From Paracoccaceae bacterium (GTDB taxonomy: Bacteria > Pseudomonadota > Alphaproteobacteria > Rhodobacterales > Rhodobacteraceae): 6,923 nucleotides of DNA. Position 1 is the first letter of the stretch, and each line of letters begins with the position of its first letter. This document shows, piece by piece, positions 1 to 5,145 of the stretch. The position numbers and the translations under genes are program-made. The DNA is taken from NCBI GenBank assembly GCA_016937725.1, contig JAFGVZ010000056.1, forward strand, positions 1 through 6,923, given 5' to 3'. Under the pieces are notes generated by a model, which was not told where the DNA came from, did not search any database, and saw only the letters and a list, made by a program, of their open reading frames with translations.

Positions 1-261
1 ACCAAGATGGTGCAGGCGGTCGAGCATGTGACCTTTTCGGGCCGCCGCGCCCGCGCGCTTGGTCAAGACATCATGTATATCACCGAGCGTTGCGTCATGC
101 GTCTGGGCGAGGGCGGGCTGGTCGCCACCGAAATCATGCCCGGCATCGACCCCGCGCGCGACATTGTCGCGGCAAGTGAAGGCCGCGTCCGAATAGCCGT
201 GAACGCGGTCACCATGCCGAAATCGCTGCTGACGCGTGGCGCGATGGAGTGGGCGCAATGA
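1..261 (+). CDS. Acyl-CoA:acetate/3-ketoacid CoA-transferase, C-terminal fragment (5' end outside window)
   Basis: Frame 1 is open from the first base to a TGA at 259-261, giving the last 86 residues of a larger protein. The stretch VEHVTFSGRRAR followed by YITERCVMRL and EIMPGIDPARDI matches what I know of the C-terminal end of single-chain (fused alpha-beta) CoA-transferases of the YdiF/acetate CoA-transferase type, which are about 500-530 residues long. These enzymes move CoA from a donor such as acetyl-CoA onto a free carboxylic acid in the cytoplasm, through a glutamyl-CoA intermediate. The catalytic glutamate lies upstream and cannot be checked here. The Met at position 7 is internal, not a start. 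The stop overlaps the next gene's start (ATGA), so the protein is co-translated with the downstream crotonase. The family call is fairly firm; the acid substrate is unknown. Confidence 0.85.
   Translation, partial: TKMVQAVEHVTFSGRRARALGQDIMYITERCVMRLGEGGLVATEIMPGIDPARDIVAASEGRVRIAVNAVTMPKSLLTRGAMEWAQ
246..249 (+). promoter_or_regulatory. Ribosome binding site for the enoyl-CoA hydratase gene
   Basis: GGAG lies 8 nt upstream of the ATG at 258. It decides the start in favour of ATG 258 over the in-frame GTG at 249, which overlaps this motif and has no purine-rich sequence at the right distance. Confidence 0.6.
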
Positions 262-1025
262 GTCGCATCGCTCTAGAGGTGACTGGACCGACCGCGCTGT
301 TGCGCTTGGAAAACATCGCCAAGCTGAACGCCCTGACCGTGGCTATGCTGGACGATCTGGACCGCCACCTGACCGCTATCGAGCGCGACACATCCATTCG
401 CGCGGTGATCCTGACGGGCGAGGGCGAGAAGGCGTTTTGCATTGGCGCGGATATCACCGAATGGGGCGGGCTATCACCTGCCGAATTCGCGCGCCATTGG
501 GTGCGCGACGGGCACCGGGTGTTTGACCGTCTGGCGCGGCTGTCCAAACCTACCATCGCCGCGCTGAACGGCCATGCGTTCGGTGGCGGGTTGGAACTGG
601 CCGCCGCTTGCGATCTGCGGGTCATGACTCCCCGCGCCACCTTGGCGCTGCCAGAGGCGCGCGTGGGCGTGGTGCCGGGTTGGTCGGGCACGCAGCGCCT
701 GACCCGGTTGATACCGGAACCGCTGGTGAAGGAAATGGCGCTGTTCGGGCGGCGCATTTCGGCGGAGCGTGCGGCAGCTTGTGGCTTTGCGGCTGGCTTG
801 GTCGAGGATGTGCTGACCTTGGCACGAGAGATGGCCGCAGAAGTCGCCACCCTCTCTCCCCGCGCGACAGAGATTTCGAAGAATATGATCCATGCCGCCG
901 TGGGCGAAGATGCGGGCGCGTCGATCGAGGCGCTGGGCTCTGCCGCCATTGCCGCCAGTGACGACCGCGCCGAAGGCGTTGCCGCCTTCGTAGAAAAACG
1001 CAAACCTGTCTTTGAAGGGCTTTGA
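258..1025 (+). CDS. Enoyl-CoA hydratase/isomerase (crotonase) family protein
   Basis: The protein is 255 residues, the usual length for a single-domain crotonase. Visible family features are the first oxyanion-hole segment CIGADI at residues 61-66, the second oxyanion-hole segment in HAFGGGLELAAACD at 106-119, and the PGWSGTQRLTRL stretch at 140-151. Both acidic residues used by true hydratases are present and 20 residues apart: E113 in GGGLEL and E133 in LPEAR, matching E144 and E164 of rat mitochondrial crotonase. This favours hydration of a trans-2-enoyl-CoA over other crotonase chemistries. The usual NRP before NAL is altered (LENIAKLNAL, 17-26). The ATG overlaps the CoA-transferase stop by 4 nt, and the TGA abuts the ATG of the aldehyde dehydrogenase gene. 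It probably acts on the CoA thioester made by its upstream neighbour (inference). Chain length and substrate cannot be read from the sequence. Confidence 0.9.
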   Translation: MSRIALEVTGPTALLRLENIAKLNALTVAMLDDLDRHLTAIERDTSIRAVILTGEGEKAFCIGADITEWGGLSPAEFARHWVRDGHRVFDRLARLSKPTIAALNGHAFGGGLELAAACDLRVMTPRATLALPEARVGVVPGWSGTQRLTRLIPEPLVKEMALFGRRISAERAAACGFAAGLVEDVLTLAREMAAEVATLSPRATEISKNMIHAAVGEDAGASIEALGSAAIAASDDRAEGVAAFVEKRKPVFEGL

Positions 1026-2555
1026 ATGCTGGACCTGAACATCATCACCGAGGCTGATATCGCGCTGCCCACGCAACCTGTAGAGCTGCGCCATTTCATC
1101 AATGGCACTTGGGTGGACAGCGCGGATGGCGCTGTGTCCGAGCGGGTCTCGCCCTCGCATGGTGTTGTGGTCAGCCGCGCGGCAAAAGGTGGCGCAGCAG
1201 AGGCCGAAGCCGCGATCCTAGCCGCGCGCACAGCCTTTGATGATGGGCGATGGAGCCGCATTTCCGGCAAGGACCGCGCCGCCGTGCTGCTGAAAGTGGC
1301 CGACCTGATCGAGCACCATACCGAACGGCTGGCCATTCTGGAAACGCTCGAAAGCGGCAAGCCGATCAGCCAGTCGCGGGGCGAAGTGGGGGGCGCGGCG
1401 GACCTGTGGCGCTATGCAGCGTCCTTGGCGCGCAGCATCCATGGCGACAGCCACAACACGCTTGGCCCCGACATGGTGGCGATGGTGCTGAAGGAACCCA
1501 TTGGCGTTGTCTCCATCATCACGCCATGGAACTTTCCGTTCTGGATACTCAGCCAAAAACTGCCCTTCGCGCTGGCCGCGGGCTGCACCTGTGTGGTCAA
1601 ACCGTCCGAGATGACGCCTGCCACGACCGCGCTGCTGGCGGACTTGCTGGTAGAGGCAGGCCTGCCCGCAGGCGTGTGCAACATCGTGCTGGGCTATGGC
1701 CTGCCGGTGGGCAGCCTCATGACCTCGCACAAGGCGGTGGATATGATCTCTTTCACCGGGTCCACCGCCGTGGGTAAAAAGATCAGCGAAATCGCGGCAG
1801 GCACGTTGAAAAAGGTCGCGCTGGAACTGGGCGGGAAGAACGCGCAAGTCATCTTCCCCGATGCCGATCTGGAAGATGCCGCCGATGCGGTGGCCTTCGG
1901 CGTGCATTTCAACGTGGGCCAATGCTGTAATTCCTCCAGCCGGATTATCGTGCACGAAGACATTGCCGAAGCCTTCACCGCGCGCGTGGTCGACCTGTCG
2001 CGCAAGGTGGCCTATGGCAACCCTCTGAACCCGAAAACGCAGGTGGGCGCGATAGTCACGGCAGAGCATCAGGCCAAGATCGACGGCTATGTGCAAGGTG
2101 CTGTTGCAGAAGGCGCGGATATTCGTCTGGGCGGCGCGGCGCTGACGGTTGCGGGCGTGGGCGCGCAATTCTACCAACCAACAATCGTGACAGGTCTGCG
2201 CCCCGATATGGCCATTGTGCAAGAAGAGGTGTTTGGCCCGGTTCTGTCAGTCCTGACCTTCCGCACCCTAGAGGAAGCCATCGCGCTGGCCAATGACAGC
2301 GTCTATGGTCTGTCCGCCGGGGTCTGGAGCAATGATATCCACACCTGCCTTGCCTTTGCGCGCGAGGTGCAGGCCGGAACCATCTGGACCAATACCTGGA
2401 TGGATGGCTTTCCCGAAGTGGCCTTTGGCGGCATGAAGCAATCGGGGCAGGGGCGTGAAATCGGGCGCTACGGGTTCGAGGAATTTCTGGAAGTCAAATC
2501 CGTGGTCATGCGCGTTGGGGGCGGCAGCCGTGGAAAATGGGTTTCCGAGGGGTGA
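1026..2555 (+). CDS. NAD(P)-dependent aldehyde dehydrogenase (ALDH superfamily)
   Basis: The protein is 509 residues, about the normal length of tetrameric cytosolic ALDHs. The FINGTWVD start of the fold is at residues 24-31 and the cofactor-binding residues include K192 in KPSE and the FTGSTAVG loop at 243-250. Catalytic residues are all visible: N169 in PWNF, the general base E267 in ELGGK, and the nucleophile C301 in GQCC. E267 and C301 are 34 apart, exactly as E268/C302 in human ALDH2. E401 in EEVFGP completes the cofactor site. The enzyme oxidises an aldehyde to a carboxylate. The start ATG directly follows the upstream TGA, with GAAGGG at 1014-1019 as ribosome binding site 6 nt away. 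Placed after a CoA-transferase and a hydratase, it may supply the acid to be activated or oxidise an aldehyde released downstream (inference). The C-terminal WMDGFPEVAFGG region resembles betaine-aldehyde-type ALDHs, but this does not fix the substrate. Confidence 0.93.
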   Translation: MLDLNIITEADIALPTQPVELRHFINGTWVDSADGAVSERVSPSHGVVVSRAAKGGAAEAEAAILAARTAFDDGRWSRISGKDRAAVLLKVADLIEHHTERLAILETLESGKPISQSRGEVGGAADLWRYAASLARSIHGDSHNTLGPDMVAMVLKEPIGVVSIITPWNFPFWILSQKLPFALAAGCTCVVKPSEMTPATTALLADLLVEAGLPAGVCNIVLGYGLPVGSLMTSHKAVDMISFTGSTAVGKKISEIAAGTLKKVALELGGKNAQVIFPDADLEDAADAVAFGVHFNVGQCCNSSSRIIVHEDIAEAFTARVVDLSRKVAYGNPLNPKTQVGAIVTAEHQAKIDGYVQGAVAEGADIRLGGAALTVAGVGAQFYQPTIVTGLRPDMAIVQEEVFGPVLSVLTFRTLEEAIALANDSVYGLSAGVWSNDIHTCLAFAREVQAGTIWTNTWMDGFPEVAFGGMKQSGQGREIGRYGFEEFLEVKSVVMRVGGGSRGKWVSEG

Positions 2556-2563
2556 TGGCCATG

Positions 2564-3583
2564 TCACGCCGATATGCTGAACTTGGTGTCAGGCGTCATC
2601 AGCAGGTGCAGATTGTCGGGTGCCGCGCCGTTAATCTGGCGCAACAGCATATGGCCAAGCTGCAATCCGGTGGCGCGCAAATCCTCTGTCACGGTTTCGA
2701 TCTGCGGGCGAACATGTTTGAAGATGGGAGAGGCTTTCTTGGCCAGCACAGACACGTCCCGACCCGGCTGCTTGCCCGTATCCGCCAACGCCGCAAGTGT
2801 CGCCAAGGCCACAACTTCGCCAACGCAAATATGCCCGTCCGGCGCGTCTGCCGAGAGCTGCCGGTCGCGAATAAAGGCTTCTATCTGGCCCGAGGGCGAG
2901 CTGAGCGTGACCGTTTCGGGGCTTTCAAAGCCCACACCGGCATCGCGGGCGGCGGTTTGAAATCCGTAGCGCAAATGCTGCGCGAAGGTGAAGCGTGCGT
3001 CAGGCTGAATCATCAACAGCCGCGTGCGGCCCTGTTCAACCAGACGTCGCACGGCGTTGCGCGCAAAGGCTTCGTTGTCGAAATCGACCCAGGCATGGGG
3101 CAAGGTAAACTCGGTCCGGCCATGGGTGACAAAGGGCAAGCGGGCTTCGGCCAGCGCGCGCACGCGGTCGTCAAACGGTTCGGTTTGCGTCAGGATCACC
3201 CCGTCCGACAGCCTGTGATGGATGATCTTGCGAACGATCTCCATCCGCTTCGGCCCGTCAATGTCGGGGATAACGCTGATGGCGTATTCCGTGCCGGAAA
3301 CCGCGCCCAGAATTCCGCCCAGAAATTCGTCGGTAAAGCCGATGAATTCATGCTCAAGGTTCAACAGCACGCTGATGACCTTTGTGCGCCCGGTGCGCAG
3401 ACGTTGTGCGGCCCTGTCGGGCACATAGTTCAGCCGCCGCGCCGCATTGGCCACGGCTTCGCGGGTCTTTTCGGCAATCTTGGGATCATTGGCCAAGGCA
3501 CGCGATACCGTCGCCACCGCGAAGCCGGTCTCGTCGGCTATGGTGCGCAGCGTTGGTCTGCTGGCGATGGCTCTGGCGGGCAT
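2564..3583 (-). CDS. LacI-family transcriptional repressor, probable regulator of the divergent sugar importer
   Basis: The protein is 339 residues, standard for the family. The N-terminal helix-turn-helix covers residues 11-32, with the recognition helix around VATVSRAL (23-30). The hinge helix with its conserved leucine follows at about 53-64 (YVPDRAAQRLRT). From about residue 68 comes the periplasmic-binding-protein-like effector domain, with typical segments such as LSDGVIL (125-131), the WVDFDNEAFARNAV stretch (165-178) and VTED near 298-301. Such proteins bind palindromic operators with a central CG and release on binding a sugar. The ATG at 3583 has GGAG at 3592-3589, 5 nt upstream. 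The gene diverges from the importer operon across a 227-bp region holding two matching operator-like sites, so control of the importer and of itself is likely (inference). It is convergent with the aldehyde dehydrogenase gene, with an 8-bp gap. The inducer is unknown. Confidence 0.92.
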   Translation of the reverse strand: MPARAIASRPTLRTIADETGFAVATVSRALANDPKIAEKTREAVANAARRLNYVPDRAAQRLRTGRTKVISVLLNLEHEFIGFTDEFLGGILGAVSGTEYAISVIPDIDGPKRMEIVRKIIHHRLSDGVILTQTEPFDDRVRALAEARLPFVTHGRTEFTLPHAWVDFDNEAFARNAVRRLVEQGRTRLLMIQPDARFTFAQHLRYGFQTAARDAGVGFESPETVTLSSPSGQIEAFIRDRQLSADAPDGHICVGEVVALATLAALADTGKQPGRDVSVLAKKASPIFKHVRPQIETVTEDLRATGLQLGHMLLRQINGAAPDNLHLLMTPDTKFSISA

Positions 3584-3619
3584 GACGGCTCCGAATCTGC
3601 GGCCATTTTAATGTATGGG

Positions 3620-3635
3620 AACGTTTTAAAACGTT
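3620..3635. repeat. Perfect 16-bp palindrome made of two AACGTT cores
   Basis: AACGTTTTAAAACGTT is an exact inverted repeat. It holds two AACGTT cores whose centres are 10 bp apart, about one helical turn. The right-hand core belongs to the 15-bp operator-like site at 3625-3639 that is repeated at the importer promoter. The left-hand core (centre 3622/3623) matches that motif only on its right half (GTTTTAA). The palindrome may therefore be a tandem double operator, with two dimers on one face of the DNA, or simply one extended site. Confidence 0.6.
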
Positions 3636-3639
3636 GCAA
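3625..3639. promoter_or_regulatory. Putative LacI-family operator O1 (regulator promoter)
   Basis: The 15-mer TTTAAAACGTTGCAA has the central CG and imperfect dyad typical of LacI-family operators. It matches the site at 3754-3768 at 13 of 15 positions. It falls in the spacer and -35 element of the regulator gene's putative promoter. Assignment to the adjacent LacI-type protein is an inference from position and motif style. Confidence 0.6.
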
Positions 3640-3677
3640 CCCTTTTTTTCGAGTCGCGCCGACAGGGTCACTCTGGC

Positions 3678-3703
3678 CTTGCCGGCAAGAAGAAACCTCT
3701 TGC
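3678..3703. repeat. Nested dyad symmetry between the two operators, role unknown
   Basis: CTTGCCGGCAAG at 3678-3689 is a perfect 12-bp palindrome. Its right arm can alternatively pair downstream: GCAAGA (3685-3690) with TCTTGC (3698-3703) around a 7-nt loop, giving a CTTGC-GCAAG-CTTGC layout. Flanking it, GACAGGG occurs twice in direct orientation (3661-3667 and 3705-3711). The area lies upstream of both putative promoters, so it is probably not in either leader; a binding site for a second regulator is one possibility. No family is recognised. Confidence 0.35.
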
Positions 3704-3738
3704 AGACAGGGCTTTATCATTCTGCCTGTTTTTGAGGC

Positions 3739-3768
3739 TTGACAAGTGAGGCGTTTATAACGTTTCAA
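3739..3768 (+). promoter_or_regulatory. Putative promoter of the sugar importer operon
   Basis: A perfect TTGACA -35 hexamer is at 3739-3744, preceded by C so that it also reads CTTGAC, the form common in alphaproteobacteria. At a spacing of 18 the -10 would be TTTCAA (3763-3768), only three of six matches to TATAAT, so the exact -10 is uncertain. The operator-like site 3754-3768 covers the spacer and the -10 region, so repressor binding would compete directly with RNA polymerase. The leader to the ATG at 3811 would be roughly 35-40 nt. Confidence 0.5.
3754..3768. promoter_or_regulatory. Putative LacI-family operator O2 (importer promoter)
   Basis: TTTATAACGTTTCAA is an imperfect dyad around a central CG at 3761/3762, with both arms following TTTnnAAC/GTTnnAA. 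It matches the site at 3625-3639 at 13 of 15 positions. The two centres are 129 bp apart, which would permit repression by DNA looping, although the distance is not an exact number of helical turns. The site overlaps the importer's putative promoter downstream of TTGACA. Confidence 0.65.
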
Positions 3769-3798
3769 ATTGCTATGGCTCCGAATGGACCATTTTCT

Positions 3799-3805
3799 AG
3801 GGAGG
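3799..3805 (+). promoter_or_regulatory. Strong ribosome binding site of the binding-protein gene
   Basis: AGGGAGG, close to the full anti-16S complement, ends 5 nt before the ATG at 3811. It fixes this start over the in-frame ATG at 3775, which has no comparable motif. Confidence 0.75.
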
Positions 3806-3810
3806 AAGAC

Positions 3811-5061
3811 ATGAAAGTTCTCACTACACTCAAAGCGTCTGTCGCTGTTCTGGCGCTGACCGCTGCCGGTGCCCATGCCCAAGGCGTGGAAGTTCTGCAC
3901 TGGTGGACCTCTGGCGGTGAAGCGGCTGCGCTGAACGTGCTGAAGGGCGATCTTGAAACGCAGGGCATCGGTTGGACCGACATGCCCGTCGCTGGCGGTG
4001 GCGGTTCCGACGCCATGACCGTGTTGCGCGCCCGCGTGACCGCAGGCGACCCGCCGACCGCCGTGCAGATGCTGGGCTTCTCGATTCAGGATTGGGCTGG
4101 CGAAGGCGCTTTGGCAAACCTGAACGATCTGGCCGCAGAGCAGGGTTGGGATGCGGTTGTGCCCGCAGCGCTTCAGGGCTTCTCGAAGCATGACGGCAAC
4201 TGGGTGTCGGCACCTGTCAACGTGCACTCGACCAACTGGGTCTGGGCCAACACAGCGATCATGGCCGAACTGGGCATTGAACAGCCGACAAGCTGGGAAG
4301 AATTCGTCGCGGCCATGGAAGCGGCCGAAGCGGCTGGTTATGTCGCGCTCGCGCATGGTGGCCAAGCTTGGCAGGACGCCACGATTTTCGACTCGATCGC
4401 CATGGGCGTCGGTGGTCCTGAATTCTACCAGGCCGCCTTTATCGATCTGGACCCAGAAGCTTTGGGCGGTGCCCAGATGGTCGAAGCGTTCCAGCGCATG
4501 GAAACCCTGCGCGGCTTCGTCGATGATAACTTCTCCGGCCGCGACTGGAACCTGGCTTCGGCCATGGTCGCCAATGGCGAAGCGCTTTTCCAGATCATGG
4601 GTGACTGGGCGAAGGGCGAATTCATCAATGCTGGCCAGACCGCCGGTGTCGAATTCCAGTGCTTCCGCGTTCCGGGCTCTGAAGGCACCGTGACGTTCAA
4701 CTCGGACCAGTTCGCCATGTTCAACGTCACGGATGAAGCCGCGATGGCATCACAGCAGACGATGGCATCGTCGGTCATGAGCCCCGAATTCCAAGTGGCG
4801 TTCAACACCGTCAAAGGGTCCGTCCCCGCGCGCACCGACATTTCCGACGAAGCGTTTGACGCTTGCGGCAAGCTGGGCATGGCACAATTGGCCGAAGCCT
4901 CTGCATCTGGCACGCTGTTCGGGTCGATGGCGCATGGCCACGCAAACCCGCCTGCCGTGCAGAACGCCATGTATGACGTTATCACCGCCCATTTCAACGG
5001 CGAGTTTGACGCGGAAACCGCTGCCGCCGAAATGGTTACGGCTGTCGAGCTGGCTCAGTAA
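3811..5061 (+). CDS. gtsA: Periplasmic sugar-binding protein of a CUT1 ABC importer, GtsA-like
   Basis: The protein is 416 residues. A signal peptide is clear: a lysine-bearing N-terminus, a hydrophobic core at about 9-19 and an AHA|Q cleavage site after residue 23; no lipobox cysteine is seen. The mature protein resembles, from memory, the Pseudomonas glucose-binding protein GtsA throughout: VLHWWTSGGEAAAL (28-41), the AGGGGSDAMTVL stretch (61-72), APVNVH (134-139), AHGGQAWQDATIF (181-193), GRDWN (243-247), MGDWAKGE (263-270) and SMAH (372-375). W31, W32, K335 and H375 line up with sugar-contacting residues there, but the position of the contacting Lys92 is L88 here (QMLGFSIQDW), so the ligand may not be glucose. 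Cysteines C284 and C352 lie where GtsA also has cysteines and might form a disulfide. The gene leads the importer operon, and a stable hairpin follows its stop codon. The symbol is given by similarity only. Confidence 0.9.
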   Translation: MKVLTTLKASVAVLALTAAGAHAQGVEVLHWWTSGGEAAALNVLKGDLETQGIGWTDMPVAGGGGSDAMTVLRARVTAGDPPTAVQMLGFSIQDWAGEGALANLNDLAAEQGWDAVVPAALQGFSKHDGNWVSAPVNVHSTNWVWANTAIMAELGIEQPTSWEEFVAAMEAAEAAGYVALAHGGQAWQDATIFDSIAMGVGGPEFYQAAFIDLDPEALGGAQMVEAFQRMETLRGFVDDNFSGRDWNLASAMVANGEALFQIMGDWAKGEFINAGQTAGVEFQCFRVPGSEGTVTFNSDQFAMFNVTDEAAMASQQTMASSVMSPEFQVAFNTVKGSVPARTDISDEAFDACGKLGMAQLAEASASGTLFGSMAHGHANPPAVQNAMYDVITAHFNGEFDAETAAAEMVTAVELAQ

Positions 5062-5071
5062 GCTCTGACCT

Positions 5072-5101
5072 TGGCGCGCGGGGGGCAACCCTCGCGCGCC
5101 A
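5072..5101 (+). promoter_or_regulatory. Intercistronic stem-loop with GCAA tetraloop
   Basis: Starting 10 nt after the stop of the binding-protein gene, TGGCGCGCGGGGG (5072-5084) pairs with CCCTCGCGCGCCA (5089-5101). This gives 13 contiguous pairs with one G-U, closed by GCAA (5085-5088), a GNRA-type tetraloop. No U-run follows (the next bases are CTCCCC), so it is not a standard intrinsic terminator. By analogy with hairpins after malE and similar genes, it probably protects the upstream mRNA from 3' exonucleases, and perhaps attenuates, so that the binding protein outnumbers the permeases. Confidence 0.75.
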
Positions 5102-5132
5102 CTCCCCATATCCAACGTTTTCCAATCTGGAC

Positions 5133-5139
5133 AAGGAGG
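5133..5139 (+). promoter_or_regulatory. Ribosome binding site of the first permease gene
   Basis: AAGGAGG, a full match to the consensus, lies 6 nt before the ATG at 5146. It decides this start over upstream in-frame alternatives and over the internal Met at 5182. Confidence 0.8.
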
Positions 5140-5145
5140 CCGGGA

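Larger units (their letters stand above)
3610..3639 (-). promoter_or_regulatory. Putative promoter of the lacI-type gene
   Basis: Reading the minus strand, a -35-like TTGCAA (3639-3634) is separated by 18 nt from a -10-like TACATT (3615-3610, four of six matches to TATAAT). A run of seven A (plus-strand T at 3643-3649) lies just upstream and could act like an UP element. The predicted transcript would start near 3603, giving a leader of about 20 nt that includes the GGAG ribosome binding site. The spacer contains the AACGTT palindrome, so a bound repressor would block this promoter, which fits autoregulation. This is inferred from hexamer matches only. Confidence 0.45.

Noticed and set aside
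209..1360. Long minus-strand open frame across the CoA-transferase end, crotonase and aldehyde dehydrogenase start
   Set aside because: It spans three genes with firm family matches. The translation is a low-complexity S/R/A-rich chain, typical of antisense shadowing.
1218..2222. Long minus-strand open frame inside the aldehyde dehydrogenase gene
   Set aside because: It lies wholly within a gene with all ALDH catalytic motifs. The H/R/Q-rich translation matches no family I know.
258..2555. Ferulate-type operon (feruloyl-CoA hydratase-lyase plus vanillin dehydrogenase)
   Set aside because: The order is similar, but the crotonase resembles a classical hydratase with both glutamates, and activation is by a CoA-transferase, not a ligase. 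The sequence does not support naming this pathway.
2551..2568. Possible bidirectional terminator between the convergent genes
   Set aside because: GTGA (2552-2555) and TCAC (2564-2567) can pair around an 8-nt loop, but four pairs without a T-run on either strand are too weak to call a terminator.
3706..3733. ACAGG/CCTGT stem followed by five T as an intrinsic terminator
   Set aside because: The stem is only 5 bp with a long loop, it lies upstream of the importer promoter, and no gene on the + strand ends before it.
2537..3742. Long open frame on the + strand opposite the LacI-type gene
   Set aside because: It is antisense to a gene with a clear helix-turn-helix and effector domain. The translation is rich in H, R, Q and G with no recognisable domain, as expected for a shadow frame in GC-rich DNA.
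3775..3810. Earlier in-frame ATG (3775) for the binding-protein gene
   Set aside because: It has no ribosome binding site, would add 12 residues with acidic charges in front of the signal peptide, and would place the AGGGAGG motif inside the coding region.
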